This document shows, piece after piece, positions 49,969 through 59,029 of a stretch of DNA of 64,000 nt. The stretch comes from Streptomyces qinglanensis (GTDB lineage: Bacteria; Actinomycetota; Actinomycetes; Streptomycetales; Streptomycetaceae). The stretch's first letter is position 1. Every line of letters begins with the position of its first letter. Both the position numbers and the translations under genes were made by a program. The notes under the pieces were generated by a model. The model made no database searches. It saw only the letters and a list, made by a program, of their open reading frames with translations, and was not told where the DNA came from. The stretch spans positions 1 through 64,000 of the forward strand of contig NZ_FOGO01000009.1 of the NCBI RefSeq assembly GCF_900111245.1. The letters are read 5' to 3'.

Positions 49969-49984
49969 GTTCCGTTATCGGAAC
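49969..49984. promoter_or_regulatory. Second type of palindrome in the dasR-dasA gap
   Basis: GTTCCG-TTAT-CGGAAC is an exact palindrome with a 4-base centre, 112 bases upstream of the dasR ATG. It does not resemble dre. Confidence 0.45.
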
Positions 49985-50096
49985 GACATCTGAGCTGGGA
50001 CGCCCGCCCGGACCGGGGCCGTGCCACGATGTGAGCCGCTACGCAACACGGAGGAAGCCGGTGACGGCAGCACCACAGGAGTCGGGAAGGCGGGCC

Positions 50097-50891
50097 ATGA
50101 GCACGGACGGGGGCGGCGCGGTCGCGCCGGCCGCGGCGGACACCGGATCCGCGAGCGGCAACGGATCGGCGGCCCGCACCGCGCGCGTGCCCAAGTACTA
50201 CCGGCTGAAGCGGCACCTGCTGGAGATGACCGAGACCCTGCCGCCGGGCACCCCGGTACCGCCCGAGCGGACGCTGGCCAGCGAGTTCGACACCTCGCGC
50301 ACCACCGTGCGGCAGGCGCTCCAGGAACTCGTCGTCGAGGGGCGCCTGGAGCGCATCCAGGGCAAGGGCACCTTCGTCGCCAAACCCAAGGTCTCCCAGG
50401 CGCTGCAACTCACCTCCTACACGGAGGACATGCGGGCCCAGGGACTCGAACCCACCTCGCAACTGCTGGACATCGGCTACGTCACCGCCGACGACCGGCT
50501 CGCCGTGCTGCTGGACATCCCCGCGGGCGGGCGCGTCCTGCGCATCGAGCGGCTCCGGCTGGCCAGCGGCGAACCCATGGCGATCGAGACCACCCACCTG
50601 TCCCAGAAGCGGTTCCCCGCACTGCGCCGCAGCCTGGTCAAGTACTCCTCCCTGTACACCGCACTCGCCGAGGTCTACGACATCCACCTGGCGGAGGCCG
50701 AGGAGACCATCGAGACCTCGCTGGCCACCCCGCGCGAGGCCGGACTGCTGGGCACCGACGTCGGACTGCCGATGCTGATGCTCTCGCGGCACTCCCGGGA
50801 CACCGCCGGGGAACCCGTGGAGTGGGTGCGCTCGGTCTACCGCGGCGACCGCTACAAGTTCGTGGCCAACCTCCAGCGCCCCACGGCCTGA
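50097..50891 (+). CDS. dasR: GntR-family repressor DasR
   Basis: A 264-residue GntR/HutC regulator. The winged helix reads PPERTLASEFDTSRTTVRQAL, VVEGRLERIQGKGTFVAKP; the effector domain begins LQLTSYTEDMRAQGLEPTSQL. DasR is the GlcNAc-sensing master regulator of amino-sugar use, development and antibiotics; glucosamine-6-phosphate relieves DNA binding. The start at 50097 agrees with the N-terminus of the S. coelicolor protein (MSTD). A GTG at 50061 has a better ribosome site (GGAGGAAGCCG) and would add 12 residues, so both forms may be made. Confidence 0.95.
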   Translation: MSTDGGGAVAPAAADTGSASGNGSAARTARVPKYYRLKRHLLEMTETLPPGTPVPPERTLASEFDTSRTTVRQALQELVVEGRLERIQGKGTFVAKPKVSQALQLTSYTEDMRAQGLEPTSQLLDIGYVTADDRLAVLLDIPAGGRVLRIERLRLASGEPMAIETTHLSQKRFPALRRSLVKYSSLYTALAEVYDIHLAEAEETIETSLATPREAGLLGTDVGLPMLMLSRHSRDTAGEPVEWVRSVYRGDRYKFVANLQRPTA

Positions 50892-50904
50892 CCGCGCCGC
50901 CCCG

Positions 50905-50959
50905 CCACCGGCCACCGGCCACCGGCCACCGGCCACCGGCCACCGGCCACCGGCCACCG
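50905..50959. repeat. Seven tandem CCACCGG heptamers after dasR
   Basis: Seven exact CCACCGG copies (50905-50953) and a partial eighth, beginning 13 bases after the dasR stop. The 235-base gap to cstA has no other clear element. Confidence 0.88.
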
Positions 50960-51125
50960 CAACCGGTGGAGTTGCGCCACCGGTTCCCCGTTCCGCGCCC
51001 GCCGGAACGCGGTTCCCCCCTCCTGAGGTATGGCGCTGATCAAGTCGGTGTTCTACGGTCGGCCTGCCGTCGTGGTAGGCGCGCCACCTCGAATGGTGCG
51101 CAGGTGAGCTCGAGGAGGGACGCGC

Positions 51126-53321
51126 GTGCCCAGCACTGCACAGCCGGCCGGCAAGCTCAGTCCACGGTCCATAGCCGTCTGGACCACCGTCGCGCTGATC
51201 GGCGCGGCAGGCTGGGCCATGCTGGCGCTCGCCCGCGGCGAGGAAGTCTCCGCCGCGTGGATGGTGGCGGCCGCACTCGGCTCCTACGCCATCGGTTACC
51301 GCTTCTACGCGCGCTTCATCACCACCCGGGTGCTGCGCGTCGACAGGACGCGGGCCACGCCCGCCGAGCGGCTCGACAACGGCATCGACTTCCACCCCAC
51401 CGACCGGCGCGTGCTGCTCGGCCACCACTTCGCCGCCATCGCGGGCGCCGGACCGCTGGTGGGCCCGGTGCTGGCGGCCCAGATGGGATACCTGCCGGGC
51501 ACGATCTGGATCGTCGTCGGCGTGATCCTCGCCGGTGCCGTCCAGGACATGGTGACGCTCTTCTTCTCCATGCGGCGGGACGGCAAGTCGCTGGGCCAGA
51601 TGGCGCGCGAGGAGATCGGCCCGGTCGGCGGTGCGGCGGCGCTGCTGGCCGTCCTCGCCATCATGATCATTCTGCTGGCGGTGCTGGCGCTGGTGGTCGT
51701 CAACGCGCTGGCCGAGTCGCCCTGGGGCACCTTCTCGATCGGTATGACGATCCCGATCGCGCTGTTCATGGGGTTCTATCTGCGAGTGCTGCGCCCCGGC
51801 CGGGTCACCGAGGTCTCGCTGATCGGCATCGCGCTGCTGCTGTTCGCCCTGGTGGCCGGACGGTGGGTCGCCGAGTCGTCCTGGGCGGACACCTTCACGC
51901 TGGAGCCCGGCACCCTGGTCATCTGGATCCTGGTCTACAGCTTCATCGCCTCCATCCTCCCGGTGTGGATGCTGCTGGCGCCGCGCGACTACCTCTCGAC
52001 GTTCATGAAGATCGGCACCATCGGACTGCTGGCCGTCGGCGTCGTGGTGACACTGCCGACGCTGAAGATGGCGGGGATCACCGACTTCGCGGGGGTGGGC
52101 GACGGGCCGGTGTTCGCCGGTTCGCTCTTCCCGTTCGTCTTCATCACCATCGCCTGCGGCGCCCTGTCCGGTTTCCACGCGCTGATCTCCTCGGGCACCA
52201 CGCCGAAGATGATCCAGAAGGAGACCCAGATCCGGATGATCGGCTACGGCTCGATGCTGATGGAGTCGTTCGTCGCCATCATGGCGATGGTCGCCGCCAG
52301 CATCATCGACCCGGGCCTCTACTTCGCGATGAACGCGCCCGCCGGAGTCATCGGCGACAACGTGCAAGCCGCCTCCGAGGCGGTGCGCAGCTTCGGGTAC
52401 AGCATCTCCCCCGACCAACTGGCCGCCGCCGCCAAGGCCGTCGAGGAGCAGTCGCTGCTCTCCCGGACCGGTGGCGCGCCCACCCTGGCGATCGGGGTGT
52501 CCAACATCTTCTCGGAGGTCGTGGGCGGCTCCGGCATGAAGGCGTTCTGGTATCACTTCGCCATCATGTTCGAGGCGTTGTTCATCCTGACCGCCCTGGA
52601 CGCCGGCACCCGCGTGGGCCGGTTCATGCTCCAGGACATGCTCGGCAACGTCTACAAGCCCTTCCGCCGGGTGAGCTGGTGGCCCGGCCTGCTGCTGTCC
52701 AGCGCCGTCATCGTGGCACTGTGGGGCTACTTCCTGTGGGTGGGCGTCCACGAGCCGCTCGGCGGGATCAACCAGCTCTTCCCGCTCTTCGGCATCGCCA
52801 ACCAGCTCCTGGCCGCCGTCGCCCTGGCGGTCTGCACCACACTGCTGGTCAAGTCCGGTCGGCTGAAGTGGGCGTGGGTCACGGCCGTACCGCTGGCGTG
52901 GGACGCGGTCGTCACACTGACGGCGAGCTGGCAGAAGGTCTTCTCCACCGACCCGAAGATCGGCTTCTTCCAGCAGCGCGCCGACTACCAGGAGGCCATC
53001 GACCAGGGGAAGGTCATCGCCCCCGCCAAGAGCATGGACGACATGCACACCGTGGTCACCAACTCGACGGTGGACGGCGTCCTCTCGGCGCTCTTCGCGC
53101 TGCTGGTCGTCGTCGTCCTCGCCGACGCGGCCCGCACCTGCGTGCGCGCGGTGCGGGACCCGGAGGGCACCCGGATGCGCGAGGCGCCCTACCGGAAGTC
53201 GACGCTGACGGCGCCCGCCGGGCTGATCGCCACCAAGGAGGAGAAGGCCGAGATGGCCGGGATGGCCGGGTCGGCCGCCGCCGGGCGGTCCGGCGGCGGA
53301 GCGGACGGGGACTCCCGGTGA
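51126..53321 (+). CDS. cstA: Carbon starvation protein CstA family transporter
   Basis: A 731-residue membrane protein with about 16-18 helices. Family landmarks: DFHPTDRRVLLGHHFAAIAGAGPLVGPVLAA, GAVQDMVTLFFSMRRDGKSL, and CGALSGFHALISSGTTPKMI. CstA/BtsT proteins import pyruvate or peptides during carbon starvation. The GTG start follows GAGGAGGGAC. The stop overlaps the small partner gene by GTGA. The C-terminal tail is low-complexity Gly/Ala. Confidence 0.94.
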   Translation: MPSTAQPAGKLSPRSIAVWTTVALIGAAGWAMLALARGEEVSAAWMVAAALGSYAIGYRFYARFITTRVLRVDRTRATPAERLDNGIDFHPTDRRVLLGHHFAAIAGAGPLVGPVLAAQMGYLPGTIWIVVGVILAGAVQDMVTLFFSMRRDGKSLGQMAREEIGPVGGAAALLAVLAIMIILLAVLALVVVNALAESPWGTFSIGMTIPIALFMGFYLRVLRPGRVTEVSLIGIALLLFALVAGRWVAESSWADTFTLEPGTLVIWILVYSFIASILPVWMLLAPRDYLSTFMKIGTIGLLAVGVVVTLPTLKMAGITDFAGVGDGPVFAGSLFPFVFITIACGALSGFHALISSGTTPKMIQKETQIRMIGYGSMLMESFVAIMAMVAASIIDPGLYFAMNAPAGVIGDNVQAASEAVRSFGYSISPDQLAAAAKAVEEQSLLSRTGGAPTLAIGVSNIFSEVVGGSGMKAFWYHFAIMFEALFILTALDAGTRVGRFMLQDMLGNVYKPFRRVSWWPGLLLSSAVIVALWGYFLWVGVHEPLGGINQLFPLFGIANQLLAAVALAVCTTLLVKSGRLKWAWVTAVPLAWDAVVTLTASWQKVFSTDPKIGFFQQRADYQEAIDQGKVIAPAKSMDDMHTVVTNSTVDGVLSALFALLVVVVLADAARTCVRAVRDPEGTRMREAPYRKSTLTAPAGLIATKEEKAEMAGMAGSAAAGRSGGGADGDSR

Positions 53322-53545
53322 GCGCGGCCGCCGCCGACCGGATGGTGCGCCCGGTGCTGCGGGCCGGGCGCTGGGTGCGCTGGTATGTGCGCGAGCTGAC
53401 CGACGAGAGCGCCTACGACCGGTATGTGGCCCATGTCCGCCGGCACCAGGGCGCGGACGCGGAAGTCCCCAGCAGGAAGGAGTTCGAGCGGCGCCGCACC
53501 GACGCCCGCGAGGGCGACCCGCGCGAGGGCTTCCGCTGCTGCTGA
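53318..53545 (+). CDS. YbdD/YjiX family small protein
   Basis: A 75-residue protein, translationally coupled to cstA by GTGA. It has the family motif RWVRWYVRELTDESAYDRYV and ends PREGFRCC; YbdD proteins usually end in a Cys-containing RC(C) tail. In enterobacteria YjiX/YbdD is encoded next to the CstA-type pyruvate transporter and modulates it; the role here is inferred from the same pairing. Confidence 0.85.
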   Translation: MSAAAADRMVRPVLRAGRWVRWYVRELTDESAYDRYVAHVRRHQGADAEVPSRKEFERRRTDAREGDPREGFRCC

Positions 53546-53563
53546 GCGCACGGCCGCGCAGTG

Positions 53564-53621
53564 CGGTTGCACGGCGGCACAGCGGGGTTGCACGGCGGCG
53601 CAGCGGGGTTGCGCAGCGGCG
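53564..53621. repeat. Imperfect 21-bp tandem repeats after ybdD
   Basis: Two near-identical 21-bp units (53564-53584 and 53585-53605, two differences) and a partial third to 53621, in the noncoding gap. Confidence 0.75.
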
Positions 53622-53735
53622 CCGGGTGCGGTCGCGCGGGGCTGCCGGATGCGGTTGCGCGGCCCCGCCGACCGTCCCGGCGGAAGCCGTCCCGGCGGTC
53701 GGTGCGGGCCCGCGGTGTCGGTGGGGTGGCAGATG

Positions 53736-54242
53736 ATGACCGGTATGGACATCACCGTGAGAGCCGCCAGGCCCGAGGAGTACCCGGAGCTCGGCGAGTT
53801 GGTCGCCCGGGCCTACCTGAGCGGCGGGCTGCTGGACCTCGGCGAGGCGGACCCGTATCTGGAGACCCTGCGGGACGCGGCGGGCCGCGCCGAGCACGCG
53901 GAGCTGCTCGTGGCCGAGGGGCACCAGGGCGAACTGCTGGGCACCGTCACCTTCGTCGGCCGGGGCGGGCCCTTCGCGGAGCGGGCGCGCGAGGGAGAGG
54001 GCGAGTTCCGGATGCTCGGCGTGCGCGAGCCGGCGCGCGGACGCGGGGTGGGTGAGGCGCTGGTGACGGCCTGCTCCGCACGGGCCCGTGCGCTGGGTCT
54101 CTCGGGGCTGGTGCTCTCGACCCAGCCGACCATGCACGCCGCCCACCGGCTCTACCGGCGCCTCGGATTCCGCCGGGACCCCGACCGGGACTGGAGTCCG
54201 GTACCGGGCATCACACTGTGGGCCTACGCGCTGCGCCTGTGA
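53736..54242 (+). CDS. GNAT-family N-acetyltransferase
   Basis: A 168-residue acetyltransferase: ITVRAARPEEYPELGELVARAY at the start and the acetyl-CoA loop MLGVREPARGRGVGEALVTAC. It ends with LYRRLGFRRDPDRDWSPVPG. The substrate is unknown. ATG codons at 53733, 53736 and 53745 are all in frame; the second is taken because GGGGTGGC lies upstream at good distance. Confidence 0.82.
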   Translation: MTGMDITVRAARPEEYPELGELVARAYLSGGLLDLGEADPYLETLRDAAGRAEHAELLVAEGHQGELLGTVTFVGRGGPFAERAREGEGEFRMLGVREPARGRGVGEALVTACSARARALGLSGLVLSTQPTMHAAHRLYRRLGFRRDPDRDWSPVPGITLWAYALRL

Positions 54243-54368
54243 ACGCTCGCCCGCCCGGGCAGCGCCCCGCACCCGGTCCGGGTGGGGCCGGTCCTCGTAC
54301 CCGTACGCCGCGCCACGCCCGGGCGCTGCGGAGCGCTGAAGCCGTTGCCGGACACGACCCCAGGCGGG

Positions 54369-54384
54369 CACAAGATATGGGGTG
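54369..54384. promoter_or_regulatory. NrdR box 1
   Basis: CACAAGATATGGGGTG resembles the NrdR box consensus acaCwAtATaTwGtgt. It is exactly 31 bases upstream of a second copy, three helical turns. Confidence 0.78.
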
Positions 54385-54399
54385 CCTGCTTGGGCCGAG

Positions 54400-54415
54400 C
54401 ACAAGATGTATGGTG
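54400..54415. promoter_or_regulatory. NrdR box 2
   Basis: CACAAGATGTATGGTG, separated from box 1 by 15 bases as in characterised NrdR promoters. TATGGT within it could be the -10 element, so binding would block RNA polymerase. Confidence 0.78.
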
Positions 54416-54416
54416 T

Positions 54417-54530
54417 CTCACGGCTGTCGCCCTCGATGCAGGGGAATCCGGTGCGAATCCGGAACTGTCCCGCAACGGTGAGGGGCCGGCGTGAGCCCGC
54501 CCGCGAGTCCGAGTACCTGCCGGCGGCGGC
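54417..54530 (+). ncRNA. Cobalamin (B12) riboswitch
   Basis: The core GGGGAATCCGGTGCGAATC, then GGAACTGTCCCGCAACGGTGA, is the conserved adenosylcobalamin aptamer, and GAGTCCGAGTACCTGCC is the B12-box region near the 3' end. In S. coelicolor the same element represses class Ia nrdABS when B12 is available for the class II enzyme NrdJ. Confidence 0.93.
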
Positions 54531-54699
54531 CTGATGAACGTCCAGGTCTCGTGGGTTGGACCGGTGGGCGGAGCGCGCCGTGCCCTGAACAGGGGTCCGG
54601 GCCCGGAACCGGGCTCGGTGCCCCACCGGGGCGGCCGGGCGCGCGCCTCTCCCTCCGTGCCGCTGCCCACGGCCAGTGAGCAGCGAGGGAGAGCACCGC

Positions 54700-57141
54700 G
54701 TGACCGTCACCACCGCCCCCACCCTTCCGGCACCCGCCACCCCCGGCAGCGCCACGGGGGACGATGCCGGGGAAGACCTTCCGGCCGCCGCGTTGCGCGC
54801 CACCCTCGCCGCACTCACCGCCGACCTCCCGGACGCGGACCCGGAGCCGGTGCTGGCCGCGGCGCTGCGCGGCAGGCAACCGGGCGCGGACGCGGTGGAA
54901 CTGCGCACGCTGGCCATCGAGTCCGCGGCCAGCCGCATCAGCGAGGACCCCGCGTACTCCCGGCTGGCGGCGCGGCTGCTGACCCTCGCGATCCGGGACG
55001 AGGTAGCCGCGGAAGGCGTCGTCTCGTTCTCCGACGCGGTGGCGCTGGGCCACGCGGAGGGGTTGATCGCGGACGGTACGTACGCGTTCGTCCGCCGGCA
55101 CGCCGACCGGCTGGACGCGCTGGTGCGGGAGGCCGTCGAGGACGGCGCCGACGACCGGTTCGGATACTTCGGGCTGCGGACGGTCCACTCCCGCTATCTG
55201 CTCCGGCACCCGACCACCCGGCGCCCCGTCGAGACAGCGCAGCACTTCCTGCTCCGGGTGGCCTGCGGACTGGCCGCCGACGAGTCGCCGCAGGCCCTCG
55301 CGGAGGTGGCCGACTTCTACCGGCTCACCAGCTCGCTCGCCTATCTGCCCTCCTCCCCCACGCTCTTCAACTCCGGCACCCGCCACCCGCAGATGTCCTC
55401 CTGCTACCTGCTCGACTCCCCCCAGGACGAACTGGACTCGATCTACGAGCGCTACCAGCAGGTCGCGCGGCTGTCCAAGCACGCGGGCGGCATCGGCCTG
55501 TCGTACTCCCGGATCCGCTCCCGCGGGGCGCTGATCCGGGGCACCAACGGCCACTCGAACGGCATCGTGCCGTTCCTGCGCACGCTGGACGCGTCCGTGG
55601 CCGCGGTCAACCAGGGCGGCCGCCGCAAGGGGGCGGCCTGCGTCTACCTGGAGACCTGGCACGCGGACATCGAGGAGTTCCTGGAGCTGCGGGACAACAC
55701 CGGGGAGGACGCGCGCCGCACCCACAACCTCAACCTGGCGCACTGGATCCCGGACGAGTTCATGCGCCGGGTCGAGGCCGACGAGCAGTGGTCGCTCTTC
55801 TCCCCGTCCGAGACGCCGGAGCTGGTGGACCTGTGGGGCGAGGAGTTCGACGCCGCCTACCGCCGCGCCGAGGCCGAGGGGCGCGCGGTCAAGCGGCTGC
55901 CGGCGCGGCAGCTCTACGGCGCGATGATGCGCACCCTCGCACAGACCGGCAACGGCTGGATGACGTTCAAGGACGCCGCGAACCGCACCTCCAACCAGAC
56001 CGCGGAACCGGGCAGCATCGTGCACTCCTCGAACCTGTGCACGGAGATCCTGGAGGTCACCGACGACGGGGAGACCGCCGTCTGCAACCTGGGCTCGGTG
56101 AACCTGGCCGCGCACCTGAGCGAGGAGAGCGGCGGCGCGCCGCTGGACCGGATGGACTGGGAGCGGCTGGACGCCACCGTCCGCACGGCGGTCACGTTCC
56201 TGGACCGCGTGGTGGACATCAACTTCTATCCGACCGGTCAGGCCGCCGCCTCCAACTCCCGCTGGCGGCCGGTCGGCCTGGGAGTGATGGGCCTGCAGGA
56301 CGTCTTCTTCCGGCTCGGGCTGTCCTTCGACTCCCCGGAGGCCCGCGAGCTGTCCACCCGGATCGCCGAGCGCATCATGCTGGCCGCCTACGAGACCTCG
56401 GCGGAGCTGGCCGAGCGGCACGGGTCACTGTCGGCGTGGGAGGCGACCCGTACGGCGCGCGGCGTACTGCACCCCGACCACTATCCGGCGACGGCCGGGG
56501 AGCGGGCCTGGCCGCAGCGGTGGGAGGCGCTGCGGCAGCGGATCGCCCGGACCGGGATGCGCAACTCGCTGCTGCTGGCGATCGCGCCGACGGCGACCAT
56601 CGCCTCCATCGCGGGGGTGTACGAGTGCATCGAGCCGCAGGTCTCCAACCTGTTCAAGCGCGAGACGCTCAGCGGCGAGTTCCTCCAGGTGAACACCTAT
56701 CTGGTCGCGGAGCTGAAGCGGCTGGGGCTGTGGGACGCACGCGCTCGGGAGGCGCTGCGCGAGGCCAACGGATCGGTGCAGGAGCTGGAGTGGGTACCCG
56801 CGCAGGTCCGCGCGCTCTACCGGACCGCCTGGGAGACCCCGCAGCGGGCGCTGATCGACATGGCCGCGGCCCGCACTCCGTATCTGGACCAGAGCCAGTC
56901 GCTGAACCTCTTCCTGTCCTCGCCCACCATCGGGAAGCTCAGCTCGATGTACGCCTACGCCTGGAAGCGCGGCATCAAGACCACGTACTACCTGCGGTCG
57001 CGCCCCGCGACCCGGATCGCGCAGGCGGCCGGAGCCACCGCTTCGGTGCCCGCTCCCGCGCCCGCTCCCGCTCCCGCGACGGCCGACGAGGCCCTCGCCT
57101 GCTCCCTGGAAAACCCCGAGTCCTGCGAGGCATGCCAGTAA
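54700..57141 (+). CDS. nrdA: Class Ia ribonucleoside-diphosphate reductase, large subunit
   Basis: An 813-residue reductase. Active-site regions: SPTLFNSGTRHPQMSSCYLL, the NHSNLC-like HSSNLCTEIL with the loop cysteine, AVCNLGSVNLAAHL, and IAPTATIASIAGVYECIEP. The end is ACSLENPESCEACQ, with the redox cysteines that accept electrons from thioredoxin. A Pro-Ala repeat (about 784-792) links this tail to the body. It reduces nucleoside diphosphates for DNA synthesis. GTG 54700 is favoured by GAGGGAGAG; GTG 54676 is the alternative. It is controlled by NrdR and B12 as above. Confidence 0.96.
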   Translation: MTVTTAPTLPAPATPGSATGDDAGEDLPAAALRATLAALTADLPDADPEPVLAAALRGRQPGADAVELRTLAIESAASRISEDPAYSRLAARLLTLAIRDEVAAEGVVSFSDAVALGHAEGLIADGTYAFVRRHADRLDALVREAVEDGADDRFGYFGLRTVHSRYLLRHPTTRRPVETAQHFLLRVACGLAADESPQALAEVADFYRLTSSLAYLPSSPTLFNSGTRHPQMSSCYLLDSPQDELDSIYERYQQVARLSKHAGGIGLSYSRIRSRGALIRGTNGHSNGIVPFLRTLDASVAAVNQGGRRKGAACVYLETWHADIEEFLELRDNTGEDARRTHNLNLAHWIPDEFMRRVEADEQWSLFSPSETPELVDLWGEEFDAAYRRAEAEGRAVKRLPARQLYGAMMRTLAQTGNGWMTFKDAANRTSNQTAEPGSIVHSSNLCTEILEVTDDGETAVCNLGSVNLAAHLSEESGGAPLDRMDWERLDATVRTAVTFLDRVVDINFYPTGQAAASNSRWRPVGLGVMGLQDVFFRLGLSFDSPEARELSTRIAERIMLAAYETSAELAERHGSLSAWEATRTARGVLHPDHYPATAGERAWPQRWEALRQRIARTGMRNSLLLAIAPTATIASIAGVYECIEPQVSNLFKRETLSGEFLQVNTYLVAELKRLGLWDARAREALREANGSVQELEWVPAQVRALYRTAWETPQRALIDMAAARTPYLDQSQSLNLFLSSPTIGKLSSMYAYAWKRGIKTTYYLRSRPATRIAQAAGATASVPAPAPAPAPATADEALACSLENPESCEACQ

Positions 57142-58166
57142 TGACGACGAGCGACCCGACAGCCGCCAAGAACCTGCTCGACCCGGGTTTCGAACTGACG
57201 CTGCGCCCGATGCGCTACCCGCACTTCTACGAGCGCTACCGCGACGCGATCAAGAACACCTGGACCGTGGAGGAGGTCGACCTCCACTCGGACGTCGCCG
57301 ACCTGGCCAAGCTCACCCCGGGCGAACAGCACATGATCAGCAGGCTGGTGGCGTTCTTCGCCACCGGGGACTCGATCGTGGCCAACAACCTGGTGCTGAC
57401 GCTCTACAAGCACATCAACTCGCCCGAGGCGCGGCTGTATCTCTCCCGGCAACTGTTCGAGGAGGCCGTGCACGTCCAGTTCTATCTGACGCTGCTGGAC
57501 ACCTATCTGCCCGACCACGACGAGCGCGCGGCGGCCTTCGCCGCGGTGGAGAACATCCCCTCCATCCGGGAGAAGGCGCAGTTCTGCTTCCGCTGGATGG
57601 ACGCCGTGGAGAACATCGGCGAGCTGGCCTCCCGCGAGGACCGGCGCCGCTTCCTGCTCAACCTGATCTGCTTCGCCGCCTGCATCGAGGGACTGTTCTT
57701 CTACGGCGCGTTCGCCTACGTCTACTGGTTCCGCTCGCGCGGGCTGCTGCACGGGCTGGCCACCGGGACCAACTGGGTGTTCCGCGACGAGTCGATGCAC
57801 ATGTCCTTCGCGTTCGACGTGGTGGACACCGTGCGCCAGGAGGAGCCGGAGCTCTTCGACGCGGAGCTGGAGAAGCAGGTGACGGCGATGCTGGAGGAGG
57901 CCGTCGAGGCGGAGCTGCAGTTCGCGCGCGACCTGTGCGGGGACGGCCTGCCGGGCATGAACACCGACTCCATGCGCGAGTACCTCCAGGCCGTCGCCGA
58001 CCAGCGGCTGCGCCGGCTGGGCTTCCCGGAGCGCTACGGGTCCGGCAACCCCTTCTCGTTCATGGAGCTGCAGAACGTCCAGGAGCTGACGAACTTCTTC
58101 GAACGCCGCCCCTCGGCCTACCAGGTGGCGGTGGAGGGGTCGGTCTCCTTCGACGACGAGTTCTGA
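57141..58166 (+). CDS. nrdB: Class Ia ribonucleotide reductase, small subunit
   Basis: A 341-residue R2 protein, overlapping nrdA by TAATG. All metal ligands can be found: Asp in FATGDSIVAN, Glu/His in QLFEEAVHVQFY, Glu in CIEGLFFYGAF and Glu/His in FRDESMHMSF. The radical tyrosine is four residues after the first His (HVQFY), as in E. coli. It ends FDDEF, the C-terminal peptide that docks in NrdA. An in-frame ATG nine bases earlier (57132) is possible but too close to the GAGG. Confidence 0.96.
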   Translation: MTTSDPTAAKNLLDPGFELTLRPMRYPHFYERYRDAIKNTWTVEEVDLHSDVADLAKLTPGEQHMISRLVAFFATGDSIVANNLVLTLYKHINSPEARLYLSRQLFEEAVHVQFYLTLLDTYLPDHDERAAAFAAVENIPSIREKAQFCFRWMDAVENIGELASREDRRRFLLNLICFAACIEGLFFYGAFAYVYWFRSRGLLHGLATGTNWVFRDESMHMSFAFDVVDTVRQEEPELFDAELEKQVTAMLEEAVEAELQFARDLCGDGLPGMNTDSMREYLQAVADQRLRRLGFPERYGSGNPFSFMELQNVQELTNFFERRPSAYQVAVEGSVSFDDEF

Positions 58167-58184
58167 GGAACGCCCCACAGACCC

Positions 58185-58220
58185 CGGGCGGGGGCCAGGT
58201 GGCCCAGGCTCCCGCCCGGT
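58185..58220. terminator. Terminator of nrdAB and of def
   Basis: A 13-bp stem with one G-T pair (58185-58197 with 58208-58220), followed by TTT on the plus strand, between the convergent nrdB and def genes. Confidence 0.75.
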
Positions 58221-58281
58221 TTCCGCTGCCGCACCGGCGGCCCGGCCGCCCGGGCCGGGCCGCTCGGCTCACTCGCCGGGC

Positions 58282-58926
58282 TCACTCGTTGGGAACGGTC
58301 TCGTAGCGGGGTGTGCTGTCGGCCATCTGCCGGAGCACGTCCTTGCGCTCGCGCTTGGAGAGCCGGTCGATGTACAGGTAGCCGTAGAGGTGGTCGGTCT
58401 CGTGCTGCAGACACCGGGCGAAGTAGCCGGTGCCGCGCACGGCGATCGGCTTGCCCTGCGCGTCCTGGCCCCGCACCACGGCCTGGTCGGGCCGCGCCAG
58501 CGGATGGTAGGCGCCGGGAACCGACAGGCAGCCCTCGCTGCCGTCGTCCAGCACCCGCCGCTCGGCGGGAAGCTGGTCGAGCACCGGGTTGCAGACGACG
58601 CCCACGTGCCGTTCGCCCGCGTCGTCGTGGCAGTCGTAGACGAACACCTTCAGGTCGACGCCGATCTGGTTGGCGGCGATGCCGACCCCCTCGGCGGCGC
58701 GCTGGCTGGCGAACATGTCGTCGATCAGCGCGGCCAGCTCGTCGTCGAACTCCGTCACCTCCCGGCACTCCCGGTGCAGCACCGGGTTGCCGACGACGGT
58801 GACCGGCCGGGCGGTGCCCCGCTCGGTGTGCGCCTCCTCGCGGGCCGCCGCGTCCGTCACGTCGTCGACGAACTCGCCCTCGGGGGCAGCGGCCGCCCCG
58901 GCCGTCGTTTCCTGCTGCTGCGCCAT
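58282..58926 (-). CDS. def: Peptide deformylase
   Basis: A 214-residue deformylase. Motif 1 is AAEGVGIAANQIGV (Ile where Leu is usual), motif 2 SEGCLSVPGAY with the Cys metal ligand, motif 3 CLQHETDHLYGYLY with two His and the Glu. It removes the formyl group from new polypeptides. The N-terminus bears about 40 extra residues rich in Ala/Glu, common in actinomycetes. It may be one of several def genes in the genome. Confidence 0.94.
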   Translation of the reverse strand: MAQQQETTAGAAAAPEGEFVDDVTDAAAREEAHTERGTARPVTVVGNPVLHRECREVTEFDDELAALIDDMFASQRAAEGVGIAANQIGVDLKVFVYDCHDDAGERHVGVVCNPVLDQLPAERRVLDDGSEGCLSVPGAYHPLARPDQAVVRGQDAQGKPIAVRGTGYFARCLQHETDHLYGYLYIDRLSKRERKDVLRQMADSTPRYETVPNE

Positions 58927-59029
58927 GCCGTCGTACGCCTTCCTGCGACCCGTGAGCTGAGAGCGGCCGGTGACCCGGCTGGGGCCCGTGCGGACCCGCC
59001 CTACAGGGTACGGGCCCGCCGCCGACGGC

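Larger units (their letters stand above)
54243..54699 (+). other. Regulatory leader of nrdAB
   Basis: Noncoding between the acetyltransferase gene and nrdA. In order it holds two NrdR boxes, a cobalamin riboswitch and a further 170-base GC-rich leader that may contain the terminator or ribosome-site sequestering part, then the ribosome site GAGGGAGAG. Confidence 0.8.

Noticed and set aside
50021..53545. Plus-strand open frame of about 1170 codons covering dasR and cstA
   Set aside because: Only its last 75 codons (the YbdD-like protein) are real. The rest is an Arg/Ala/Gly-rich shadow of genes in another frame.
49926..54938. Minus-strand open frame of about 1670 codons
   Set aside because: It runs antisense through dasR, cstA and into nrdA, has no family resemblance, and is explained by the high GC content and third-position bias of the real genes.
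54534..58166. Open frame of about 1210 codons ending as NrdB
   Set aside because: Only the part from 57141 is nrdB. Upstream it is the shadow of nrdA and lies partly in the riboswitch leader.
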